Shown: piece by piece, positions 36,901-47,484 of the stretch
Numbering within the stretch: position 1 is the stretch's first letter
How the letters are laid out: each line of letters starts with the position of its first letter
NCBI GenBank assembly: GCA_015183035.1
Contig: JACZZP010000005.1
Span: 2,480,001-2,544,000, forward strand
From: Meloidogyne chitwoodi
Taxonomy: Eukaryota; Nematoda; Chromadorea; Rhabditida; Meloidogynidae
Direction of reading: 5' to 3'
Length of the DNA stretch: 64,000 nt
The notes under the pieces: generated by a model
What the model was told of the DNA's origin: nothing
The model's input: only the letters and a program-made list of their open reading frames with translations
The model's database searches: none
Made by a program: the position numbers and the translations under genes

Positions 36901-37262
36901 TGAAAGTCAATAATAACATACATATCCAATTCAATAGCAGCTTTTACAACAGCTTCAACTTTTTCACGTTCAGTTATCGGAGCTTCTAGATAACCTGGTC
37001 GTTGACATCCATCAGATTCTACACCCATTGCTGCTCTAACAACATTTGAATTCCAATTACATTTAAGAATTTTTAATGTATCATAATTATAGAAAACTTG
37101 TCCTTCTCCACAATTAGACCAAAAAAGGGACATTCCAACTAATTGAACTGGTTGACCATTACTTCCCAATAATTTAGAGTCTTTAACAGACAATTGACCA
37201 TAAGGTGGAGCTGCTTCACAAAAAGAGTAGAAAAAGATTGAAAATAAAATTATAAAAGACAT
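33979..37262 (-). CDS. Secreted GH5 endoglucanase with repeat linker and CBM2
   Basis: Six exons from the 5' end: 37262-36867, 36817-36509, 36465-34954, 34905-34729, 34687-34433, 34155-33979; 941 residues. Signal peptide MSFIILFSIFFYSFCEAA. The GH5 catalytic domain runs to about residue 320: GMSLFWSNCGEGQ, NVVRAAMGVE, DFHTEEA, ILYETFNEP with the acid/base Glu157, TTTWSQDVD, LHFYAATHKQ, VFVTEYGT with the nucleophile Glu243. Next come 14 copies of a 23-residue linker repeat, acidic/Thr/Pro-rich spacers, and a C-terminal CBM2 (KEKWVSGANFGLNF...SIWNVQK...GLVVNG). Root-knot nematodes inject such enzymes to soften plant cell walls; the family came from bacteria. Both catalytic glutamates are present. 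The linker makes it about twice the usual length. Confidence 0.95.
34333..34365 (+). repeat. Dispersed hairpin in the last cellulase intron
   Basis: TATTTTTGTAAG, then stem GTCAGAG/CTCTGAC with loop TAT. It lies between the exons ending 34433 and starting 34155 of the horizontally acquired cellulase gene, so the hairpin family has also colonised introns of a foreign-derived gene. Confidence 0.8.
35098..36084 (-). repeat. 69-bp in-frame minisatellite in the cellulase linker
   Basis: Fourteen full 69-bp units (36084-35119) plus a partial fifteenth encode the consensus GYPQGNPVLTQTTKKQ followed by ASNDNKN. Units are nearly identical, with few changes: Val-Phe in units 5 and 11, Asn-Ser in units 10 and 15, and Lys for Asn in unit 12. 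Units 5 and 11 share the same base changes (TAAATACAGG), which suggests duplication of a multi-unit block. Plus-strand open frames over this stretch are antisense shadows. Confidence 0.97.
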
Positions 37263-37865
37263 TTTTAATTTTATTAAGAGCCTTTAAGCCTTTTTAAATG
37301 TATACAAATTAAGTTGATTTTTAACGGATTAAATATTAATTTATTTCAAATAAATTCGTTTACGAATATCTTAATGTTGTTTAAACATTGCTTAATTTTC
37401 CCACATTTATTCTCCTTAAAAAATTTTTTTTGTGGAATTTTTTAAAATTTTTGAGAGTAAAATTCCACGTCTTTTAAGTTTTCCACGTTTTTCCAACATA
37501 AAAATTTAAAATTTAGTTACACACATGGCCTTCCGCACAATCATTGATAGCATAAATTACAATTTGAGAAAGAAAATTTTAAATTAACCAGATAAAAATT
37601 TTAAAATTTTTAGTTGTGTAAACACTCGATTATTTTAATTTTAACTAAGCAATATCGGAAAATAAAATTATTAAAATAATTTAAAATTTTAGTCAAAGGC
37701 AACTCTGACTCACAAAAATACTTACAACACATAACATAAGCACGAACAAAATTAAAGATTTCGCTTAAATTTCCCATTAGTTAAAAAATTTAAAATTAAA
37801 CAAATTTTATTAATTCCCTTTAAAATTGAATCCAAAAATACATCAATCATTTAAATTTATTTATA
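37263..37865. other. Intergenic DNA upstream of the cellulase
   Basis: This 600-bp AT-rich spacer contains the cellulase promoter region and the 3' flank of the DB-module gene. A dispersed hairpin lies at 37688-37720 (minus; GTCAAAGG/ACTCTGAC, with the variant TCACAAAAATA flank). Nothing else is recognised. Confidence 0.55.
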
Positions 37866-40800
37866 TTAATTTTGCCAATCACAAACGGGTCTCCATTTTT
37901 TATCAAAATGAGGTTCTGGGGCTAAATCTTCCATTTGACATTCAAGGATTTTTTCCAAATTTTTAAGACATGGCTAAAAATGTTAAATATTTATTTTTAA
38001 AGCAAAATATATAATTAAAATCTAGACTTGATAAGAGAAAATTGAGCTCATATCGCATGTTGGCACATCTCCTCTACAAAAGCTTGCACATTCGGTGGGA
38101 ACGCCTAAAATTTTGTAAATAATCGTGGAAAAAAAATTGTCAGCAACATATTGGAGAAACTTAAATTTGAGAATAAAATAGAAAGCACTCTCAAATAGGG
38201 GAGAGAGTGACTTTAGAATCCTTGTGGTCAACAATTCCCCGCAACTAAAATTAGTACTAACCTTTCCGTTTACAGCATTCAGTATTATCGTTTGCATCTG
38301 AAAAAAAAAATAAAAAAATTTTATTTTGTAATGTTACAACCTGCAGCACAATAAGTCCAAATGGTCAATTGTGTTATGCATTTCAATCCTAAGCCGCTTC
38401 CAAGCTTAAATAATTTAAATTTAATTTTAATAAACTTATTTTTCCTTACATCATTAGCTGTAGTGTTATATCCACATAGGGGAAGACAAAATCTCATGTC
38501 ATGATCTCCTACCTTTAAATAAAAAATTAAAAAAAAATTTCTAAAATTTTGCTTACAGTTCTACAGCAGTTTTGTATACGTCTATGATGGACATTTTCAC
38601 AACTACATTTGCATTGTTTAGCTAAGAGCTTTGCCTTAAAATGTAATTGAGAATTTTTCTCAGTTAATTGGTAAAAAGTTTCTGACGCAAAAATTTAAAT
38701 GTTCAATTTAAATTTTGCATAATATAAAATATTTAATTTAGCAATTTTAATAAAAAAATTTTTTAAAAAGTTTGAAGTATCACACGCCACTACGAATTTC
38801 TATTTTTTTGGAAGCCTGAACTTTGTTCAAGGCTAATTTTCTTAATTGCTTAAAGATTTAGAATTAGATACAATTTAAGCTAAGAATGTAAAAAAAAAAT
38901 TACAATGAAATTCGGCAAACTATAATCTTGCTAATAAAAATATCATGAGTGGGCAACTTTGTGTTTAAGAGACATTTTTATTTCTTATTTAGTTTCTTTT
39001 AGATTTTGTATCTTTTTTATTTTATTTTACGATTTTGCCCATCTCTGAACATTTGTATCTATTAATTTCTATGCGCTCTTCTGCCTTAAAAATAAATACT
39101 ATGCTGCCTTGCAAGTGATGATCATTAAATTTTTATAATATTAAATTTTGTAAATATTGAAAAATATATGCTTAAGCTAAAATTGTATTTTTCAAATTTA
39201 CTTTGTACATGTGTTTATTTTTGGGAGTCAAATTAAACTTTGACTAATATTCGAATTTCATGATTTGGACTTCATTTCAAGACAAGAGTCAAAAAAATTA
39301 TCTAAAAAATTCTCAAAGAAAAAATGGCAAACGTTAAGAATTGGGGTCCCGAAATTTTATTTTTTCATAAAAATTGGTACTAAGGGGTAATCATATGCGC
39401 TGATCACGAAGCTGATAACAGATTTTGTCTAACACTTGATTTTATCTATGATTTTTCGTCAAGTATTTGATTTTTAGCGTCTTTTTATTTTACTTGATTG
39501 GTCATAACTTTGTGTAAAATCGACCAATCGTGATGATTTTGGTGTCATTCAACTCAGATCAATAAATGCTTTCGAATGAGATATCATATGTAAATTTGAA
39601 TTTTCAATCCCAAAAATCAGATTGCTTCCACTATTGTTTTTCTGATTTTCAATTACTTTTATCTTTGTTGATAGGCATTTCTGCATCATGGGAGTGGTAC
39701 CATTAGACTCAGATCTTCGAGAGGAATCGAATGATATATAATTTGACTGACATCTATTATGTAGTGACAAAAAATCAAGTACTTGACGAAAAATCATAGA
39801 TAAAATCAAGTGTTAGACAAAATCTGATATCAGATTCGTGATCAGCGCCCTCGATAACCCCCGGATACCAAGTTCCACTTAAAAATAAGAAAAAAATTTT
39901 CGGGACCCCAATTCTTAACGTTTGCCGAAAAAATGCTATGGATATTCAAGTATTTTGATTTTTGCCTTCAAGAGTTTTGCAATTTTACTTGATAAAATTA
40001 ATCGTGGACTTTCAGCACAAAAGCGTTGCGCCGAAATTGATTTGCTTTTAATACAATTTAAAGATACCTTAATTGATTTTCCGTAACAAAATCCTTGTTT
40101 AGAATGTTCATGACAAAAATCTCTTTCCTCTGGACATAAGGCTATAAGCTCTTCTGTGGTAAGTTGAGAAACTGATGATGATGCTATAGGCCTAATTGCA
40201 CAGATAAATAATAAAGCTATTATTGTAGCTAAAAGTCCTATTGCAAACATTCTAAATTTTAAAAAAAATTTAAAAAAATTGTCAAATACTCAAAAATACC
40301 AGAAAAAATAATTTTAATTTAGAATTAGTTTAGTATGAGATGTGAAAATTAAGTTAAGCACAAATAAATTGATTAATATATTTTATTTTTAAATATTATC
40401 TTTATAAATATTTTTAATTTATTTAGCTTTAATTTATCGAGGTTTTATTTCTCCTTTTATATTTTTGCAAGTCACTGCGTAGCTTTGACTAAATTTTACT
40501 TTTAAAACAAAGATTTGGCAATAACTAAGACTCGAGAGGTCGAGATCCAAAATTTTTATTTTTTTACCCAAAACCCAAAAAATTTATTTAAATTCAAGTT
40601 AAAGATTAAATTTTCTATTAAGACAGACTTTTATGTGATAAACCCCGGCCCCAGCATGTCCTACATAGAAAGAAGTTTTTTTCAGGCATAAATAAAATTT
40701 TATTGATTTGATAGATTAATTTCAACAAAAAATAATAATTTTCAATTTACCTGTTAGTGTTGAGTCTAGACAATTTATTAATTTTTTTAATACATTTTTT

Positions 40801-41022
40801 AGTTAAATAATTGGTATTTTGACAATTTTGTTCTAATAACGGATCAGAAAATGAAGGAGAATTATTATTAATTATTTCCTGTTTTTCTATCTGTTGCTGA
40901 CCTTCTATTAACAAAGAAAGACTTTTTTGGTCGTCAGAGATGATCAATGATTTTGGGTTGCGATCAATTTCATTAAATGAATTTTTGCTGTTAATTTTTG
41001 ATTTTATTTGTGCTGCTAACAT
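37866..41022 (-). CDS. DB-module protein with N-terminal membrane anchor
   Basis: Eight exons from the 5' end: 41022-40751, 40251-40068, 38634-38557, 38512-38450, 38404-38341, 38297-38262, 38104-38028, 37973-37866; 293 residues. Residues 1-91 are hydrophilic, then one hydrophobic segment (MFAIGLLATIIALLFICAI) suggests a type II membrane protein with the rest outside. The extracellular part is Cys-rich: two Cys around RDFCHEHSKQGFCYG, then a DB module (PF01682 type) with NCCRTVGDHDMRFCLPLCGY, KCITQLTIWTYCAA, TECCKRKGVPTECASFCRG and PCLKNLEKILECQ. DB modules are nematode extracellular domains, often in proteins with immunoglobulin-like domains. A shorter secreted form could start at the Met at 40250. 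Intron 2 (about 1.4 kb) carries two hairpins and a 601-bp transposon. Confidence 0.85.
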
Positions 41023-41255
41023 TTTTTTAAATTTAATTTTTAGTTTTTAAAAAATTTAAAATTAATAAATTTGATAAATAGAAAAAAAAGATGCGAATAA
41101 AATTAAACAAATTAAATAAAATTTAAAAATCAAAATATTTTTTACATAATATCAAATTTTACAAAAAATATTGAATAAAGCACAATGTAAGTGTTTACTT
41201 TAAATTCTCTGGAAGTATTCTTTTATCTTTGTAAGCCTAGATTGCTGGGCTAAAA
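38801..41255. repeat. Four dispersed hairpins in and near the DB-module gene
   Basis: All in plus orientation: 38801-38838 (GCCTGAAC/GTTCAAGGC, flank TTTTTTGGAAG), 39214-39247 (GTCAAA.../...TTTGAC, flank TTTTTGGGAG), 40459-40495, and 41223-41255 just upstream of the gene (GCCTAG.../...GGGC). Confidence 0.75.
39326..39926. mobile_element. 601-bp inverted-repeat transposon (GGCAAACG ends), 8-bp target duplication
   Basis: The ends are a perfect inverted repeat starting GGCAAACGTTAAGAATTGGG. The exact 8-bp direct repeat GAAAAAAT flanks it on both sides. The inner arms are also complementary (GATCACGAA, AGATTTTGTCTAACACTTGA, ATCTATGATTTTTCGTCAAG). It shares ends and interior with 54919-55357. 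It has no transposase; an open frame at 39549-39809 is only repeat. Confidence 0.88.
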
Positions 41256-44200
41256 TAAACATTACCTAAGTATCAATATTAACCTTCTGATAAGATTAAG
41301 TTTGTTATTGTGATTTATATCTATACTTTGGCAAGCTGGATCACGTTTAACATTGGTCTGTAAATGATCAACGGATGACCCAAGTCCATTACTTAAAAAC
41401 TTTGTAAAGCAACAAAAATTTTGGAAAAAATTAATTAATTTTAATTTTAAAACATTTACTTTAAACATATAAAAATTGAATATGAAATATATAATGAATT
41501 AAACTCTAAAAACATTAAAGAAAAAACAAAAAATCTTGTTTTTATTTTATCTTTTTATTTTATCTCGGGTGAGTTGAAAAAAAAAGATTTTATGCTTTTT
41601 TTAAATTTAAATAAAATTGGGTAAATATAATTTCATTTTTTTATTGAAAAATAAGTATAAAATAATTTTAAAAATTTTTTGAATGATTTTTGCCCTTAAG
41701 GCTGTAGAATAAAATTTAAAAGTAAATTTTACAACAACAAATTTGTTATCAAATTTTCATGTTTTATTGTATAACTATATAATCTATGGTCCTTAGGTTA
41801 TAGCAAGAATACGACAAGACTAACAATAAAAGTTTATCACAAAGATTATTACAATAAAGATGAAGGTAAAATAAGGCAGGAATGACTGACTGACTGGCGG
41901 AGACTGAGCTCTAGTAGCTGCTTTTATACTAAACTCCATCCTTGATTTTTAATATCTAAAAATTAAGAAAAAAATTTTTAATATTTTGAAACGTATTAAT
42001 TAATATTTAGTTTTCTTGATTTTAATAACAACTTTAAAATTTTATCACTTTCTTTACTGGCATAGTTTTATTTTTGTAAGCCTAAGCGATCCTTGGGTTA
42101 AATTATTTTTACTATTTCAGTATTAACTGCTGTTTTAGATAAAAAAACAATTTTTTTATATTTTTAGTTGTAAATTTATGCTTAAAAAATACATAGAATT
42201 ATTTTTATAATTTTAGCTTAAATTAAATTTTTTTTAAATAAAAATTATAACATTTTATTTTTTTTTCTAATTTTTAATAATTTTAATTTCTTAGAAATAT
42301 GACATTAAATTTATTTTAAATTAAATTTAATTATTCTTTTTATTTAAACAACTAAATTAATAAATTAAAATTGAAAAATTCTTTTTCTGTGTCGAGAGTG
42401 AGTGAAACAAAAACGGTACAGATGTTTACTACATTAAATGCCTTTTTCTTTTTTTAAACTACATTTTCTCATAAATAATTGAAGCTAAAATTATTTTTTT
42501 TTGTTATTAAAAATTTTATAAATGTTTATTATTTTTATTGTTATGGTAACTTTGTTTAATTAAAAATTTAATAAAATTATTTTTATTTTTCTTTTGTTAC
42601 AAATTCTATTTTTTGTGTGTTTCTCGAACAGTTTTTGAATATTATTCAAACATTAGAAAATTCATTTGTGCTATTTTTAGGTAACAATACTTCAAAAATT
42701 AATCTTAGTATAATTTACGGCAGGCGGAAACTTCCGGACCAAAGTTTTTGTACTCAAACTTGTTGTCCAAAACTTGAATTACCTATATTTAATATTATGC
42801 CATAAAATTATTAAATAAATTATTTATCAGTTGGTACTTCGAAAGGCAGATGAACTAATTTTTTTTAAACTTTTGTGGGTGTCCGGAAGTTTCGCTCTAC
42901 CTAATTTACAGTTCGATTAAGTTAAATAATATTAATTATTTAATTTATTTATTAATATAAATTTAAAATTAATTTATCAAGTGCCTTTTGATAAGTTCAA
43001 TGTCCTTTTATTTTTGTAAGTCAATTTTTATATTGACTAATTTAGTTTTGTAGATTAGCATGTATTTATTGTGCGTATAAATTGAATTTAATAAAGATCG
43101 ATAGCTTAAGCCAGGACTGATCCATTTAGGCCAATTAAATAAATAATTTAAAAAATATTTTTTATAAAAAATTTTAAAATAAAATATTCTTTTACAGAAT
43201 CTCCCCTATTAGATTTAATATCAAAATATTTTGAAATATTTTGCTGAATTTTAATAAATATTTATTTTATTTTGCTTGGGAGAGGCTCATAATTTAGTTT
43301 ACAACTTAATAAATTATTTAATTAATAATTTATAAAAATTAAAAAAATATTAATAATTTCACTGCTAATTAAAACATAAAATAGTAATAGGTAGAACTTT
43401 ATAGTTTGTACATTTAACTTGAAAAACACAAAATTAATTTTAGCTTAATATGCGTAGTTGTGTAGTCAAACAATAACTTTATTTTATTTTAATTTTTCTT
43501 TTTAACTAATAAAATTTTAAAAAAGCCAAAAAGGTTTTTTTTTAAATTTTTAAAATGGATTTCTTCCTATTTTATGTCTAAAAGACAGTTAAGGCTTTTT
43601 AAAATTTAAATATTTATTTTATTATTTATTCAGCGTATATATCCAACAAATAATTTATTATATTTAATATTGACGATAAAAAAAATTTTTTTTGTTGGCA
43701 AACAAATTTGCTTAATATATAATATATTAATTTAATAGCATTAATAATTCTGATTTATTTCAATTTTTATTTCTTTTTTATCTTTGCTTATGTTATAACT
43801 CACATCAGAAAAGGAGAGGGAATAAATTTCTCTGAAATATTTCTGTCTCTCCTCGTTTTTTATACTATTTTTCTTGGATGCCTTTTAACTAAGGTCACAA
43901 AAATTATTCGTTATTTTGATTTTAAAATTTTTAAATAAACTGTCATAAATCAATCCTCAATAAGGATATACCTTTACAGATTTTATTTATTTTCTTATTA
44001 TTTTTTTGACAAAAAATTAATTTCAATTTTCCCTTAGATCTAAAAAAATTTTTTGGCTTTATTAAAATAAATTTTTTTAATTATACAGTAATTTAATTTT
44101 TAGACATAAACTACATACATAGAGCATTTTAGTAACAATTTCTAACTAAATGTTTTCATTTTAATTAAATTTTGTATCATTAAATTTAACAAGGTGCGTG

Positions 44201-45256
44201 AGAATAATATGCTGACACAAAATAAATTTAAAAAGCTAATTGGCATTTTTCTAAATTTATTTCTCATTTTTAAATAAATTTTCTAATGAAGGTTACGCAT
44301 TTTTTATTTTTTTGTTGTTAGGTAAATTTTTATTCTGCTAACAAATATAAATACTCATTAAAAATACAAACAAACAATTATTTTTAAAATTATTAGATTT
44401 ACTGGGTAAAAATACTGTATTATTAAAGTAAAATATGACTTTTGTAATTTTAATGGCATTATCCTTTTTAATTTCGTACTAATTATATGGCACAGACTAG
44501 GCATTTTTTGCTGTTTTTCGCAGTTGCGGATCGAAATTTTTTAAATTGCGGATTGAAAAAATTTGCGGATAATGTAAAAATTTTTTAAATTAAGGATTAG
44601 CTTGCGCAAAAAATTATTTTTCTGGATTGCGTCTAGCACTGCTACACTAATTAAAAGGCGTCTATATTTTTATTAGCTCTTAAGTATATCAAATTAAAAA
44701 AATTTCAATCTAAGCGATCATTGACCATTTTTCTTATTATTTATTATTTTCTTCATAATTTCCTCCATTAGTGCATTAATAAAAAAATTAGTTCCCTTAG
44801 ATTAATAAACATTAAAAATTGTTGCCATAGACATAAATACCCTTATAGGTATAAATTATTAAAACACAGACATTTTCACTACTTTTAATATAAAAAGTTA
44901 ATGCAAAGTGCATTAACAGCTTTAAATTTATAATCTGTTTTTTATTAAAATAGGCAATTTTTAGCTAATTTTTTTAATTTTACCATTTCCTAGTACGTGT
45001 CTTTATTTGCATTAAATATTTAATTACAAATTAAATAAAAAAAATTTTCTTTTAACACTTAAAGGGTTTGAAATTGACGTAAAATTTTTTGAACCTGATC
45101 TTTACAATATTCGAGACAAATTTAGTTAATAATTTTTTTTAAATTATTCATTTTAAGAATTTATAAAAAATTAAAATAAATTAATTATTCGGAAGGAACG
45201 AAAAATAATTATTATTTAAATTTACAGAATAAAATAAAATATATTTATTTATTTAA
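41023..45256. other. Gene-free region upstream of the zinc-binding protein gene
   Basis: No convincing exon is seen in 4.2 kb. Hairpins lie at 41223-41255, 42068-42102 (+) and 43008-43042 (+, stem GTCAA/TTGAC). A short transposon lies at 42719-42901. A minus-strand open frame at 41262-41468 has mixed composition but cannot be spliced to the DB-module gene. 44500-44640 has repeated TTGCGGAT text. From 43043 to 45256 the DNA is plain AT-rich. Confidence 0.55.
42719..42901. mobile_element. 183-bp miniature inverted-repeat element, 8-bp target duplication
   Basis: It begins GGCAGGCGGAAACTTCCGGA and ends TCCGGAAGTTTCGCTCTACC, imperfect inverted repeats. It is flanked by the exact 8-bp repeat TAATTTAC (42711-42718 and 42902-42909). 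GG...CC ends and an 8-bp duplication are shared with the Merlin-like elements of this window, but no transposase remnant is present. Confidence 0.8.
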
Positions 45257-46767
45257 ATGTTCTTCATACCTCCAAACTTTATTAACAACATTCCAGAATC
45301 GTTCTCTGACTTATCAAAAAATATTCCAACAACCTCAACATCAGAAACATTAAATATGTTTAATATTCCCTCCCAGAATACCTCACAAAATATTTTTTCA
45401 ACAAATACAACCTCAACTCCAATTGAAATGCCAAATAATTCAAAAAATAATCTTTTGCTTTTATATTTGTCTCAAATGCAGCAAATTTTTCAACAAAATT
45501 CAGGAGATGCTGAACTTATAAATCAGGCTATAATTGCTGAAAAGAAGGCGATAACTGATGCTTTAATTAAAATAAAACAACAAAAACAAGGAATTGACTA
45601 TTTAATTAATAAATCTGAAAAAAATGAAATTACTCATTTGACAGGAAATAAAAGAAAAAAGTTCGTTTAAAATTTTGAAATTAAAAAAGACGTTAAAATA
45701 ACATTAGATCTTCTCCCGGTGATATCTCCTTAATTCCCGAAAATAATAATTCTTAACAAAAAAAGAGTTTGAAAATTAATTTTAGTCAAATACAACTTTG
45801 ACTCACAAAAATATAGTTATAACCAATATGTATATGTATTGACATCTAATGTAAAATTAAAGAGTTGTCTTAACTTTTTTGAAATTTACCAAATCTAATA
45901 TTAAGCAAATTGTGTTTTAAAAAAAAATTGATACCAACACAGACATAAATTTTTTTAAATAAAATGTTTAAGGATAAATACCAAAATTTGTATGATATTT
46001 AATTTTGAAGACGTTAAATAATTTATGTGAGATTTAAAGTTGATTATTTTAAGTTTTTCTGTTGTATATAGTTATCGTTATTATTTTTGGGAGTCAAAGT
46101 GAGTTTTGACTAAAATTTGAATTTTCATAAATTTTGACTTAACTTATTGTTCCCTAGGGTTTACTTAACATTTAAGCTACAAAATAGTTTAAACAAATAT
46201 TTAAAATTTTAATCAAATCTGAGAAATCTGATAAATATTAAAATTTTTAGAATTTGTTCAACCCCTTTACGGTCTATTGATAAACCCTTGGCATCAAATA
46301 CTCAATCTAACAAAAATGACTTTTTTACACGCTGCGGAATAACTTGGACATATTTGACTTCAACAAATTCAATAAATGAATTTGACGATCTTCGGCGTCG
46401 ACATCAAGTAATTTATTTTAAATAATATATTTAAATTTTAAAGGTTTCAAAAAATAGACATGTCGGCTATGGTGTTCGCTATGCATGTACTAGAAATGCA
46501 AAAGCAAGGGATAATTGTCCTTATTTGTTGTTAAATATACCAGGTAAATAATTTGAACACTTTTCAATTTTTTAAAATTTTAAATAAAGTTGAGGAGACG
46601 GGGAAATTTACCGTGGCTTTAAAAATAACAAATAATTGCATTAAACAAATTTAATAAATTTATTAAAAAATTTTTTATTTAAAGATAGCAATGGCATTCA
46701 ACATGTATATTCTCGTAATAGCCATACTCATCCAATTCGCCATATCCGCTCAAGAAATAGAAGTTGA
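45257..46767 (+). CDS. Putative zinc-binding protein, FLYWCH/WRKY-like domain
   Basis: Four exons: 45257-45660, 46251-46407, 46444-46543, 46685-46767; 247 residues, phases consistent. The N-terminal ~100 residues are Asn/Thr/Ser-rich, followed by a helical stretch (NQAIIAEKKAITDALIKIKQ). The C-terminal ~95 residues hold FFTRCGITWTYL, RYACTRNAKARDNCPYLLLNI and VYSRNSHTHPIRHI. The Cys...Cys-Pro...His-x-His order resembles the C2H2 zinc-binding fold of FLYWCH and MULE-transposase-linked DNA-binding domains. A basic tail (RHIRSRNRS) could be a nuclear signal. It may be a DNA-binding regulator or a domesticated transposon domain. Intron 1 carries hairpins at 45780-45813 (-) and 46080-46117 (+). 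Confidence 0.7.
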
Positions 46768-46839
46768 ATATTTTTTATTTAAATTTTTTTTTGTATGTAA
46801 ATAATGTATTAAATTGATATAGAATAAAAAATTTCAAAT

Positions 46840-47350
46840 TAATAATTTACCAAGTTTTTTAAATTTTAAAAAATATTTTCTCAAAAACTAGTTTATGTTC
46901 AAAGGTCCAACATAGCTCATTCGATTCAGTATCTCATCCTCTTTCCATGATACTATATTCAGCAAATTTTCAACAATGGGAATTTTTTTATAAACATTCA
47001 AAATATTCCTTCACCAAAATTTTTCAAATTTTCAAAAAATTTTTTCTCTAAAACTGAATATAAATTTTTGAACTTTATAGCTCATTCGATTCAGTTTTTC
47101 AAGCTCTACAAATTATACAAAATAAAGCGAATATTATTCGGAAGAAATTTTTTTAGCAAACTTTAAAATATTCATTCCCCCAAATTTCTTTCAAAAATTT
47201 TTTCTCAAAAACTAGTTTATGTTCAAAGGTCTATCATAGCTCATTTTAATCAGTGTATCTAGCTCTTTCAAATGATACAATAAAATTTGAGGATATTCCT
47301 GTAAAAATTTTTTTACAAAAATTCAAATAATAAATTTACAAGTTTTTTAA
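46840..47350. repeat. ~190-bp repeat, about three tandem units
   Basis: The motif ATTCCTTCACCAAAATTTTT and its variants starts near 47005 and 47170, with related text from 46840. Each is followed by TTTTTCTC AAAACT, then CATAGCTCATTCGATTCAGT and AAGCTCT. This is the largest array of the family also seen at 8590-8860 and 22495-22612. It lies between the 3' ends of two convergent genes. Confidence 0.7.
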
Positions 47351-47484
47351 ATTTTTTAAAAATTGATTTATTAGGCTTTTCAATTTTGAATGGCTTTTTT
47401 ACTCAATATTAATAATCGTATTAATTTTGTTTTAAATATTAAAATCTAACATGTTTTTGTGTTTTCAACCAACTACTCATCAAA

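Noticed and set aside
39549..39809. Open frame in the DB-module gene intron
   Set aside because: It lies wholly inside the 601-bp inverted-repeat element and has no domain or splice support.
40068..40250. DB-module protein as a simple secreted protein starting at 40250
   Set aside because: The upstream exon 41022-40751 splices in phase to this exon (AG|A), giving a longer type II membrane protein; the short form stays possible but is not preferred.
41262..41468. Minus-strand open frame with mixed composition upstream of the DB-module gene
   Set aside because: No acceptor exists that joins it in phase to the exon at 41022, and it lacks recognisable features; left as uncertain non-gene.
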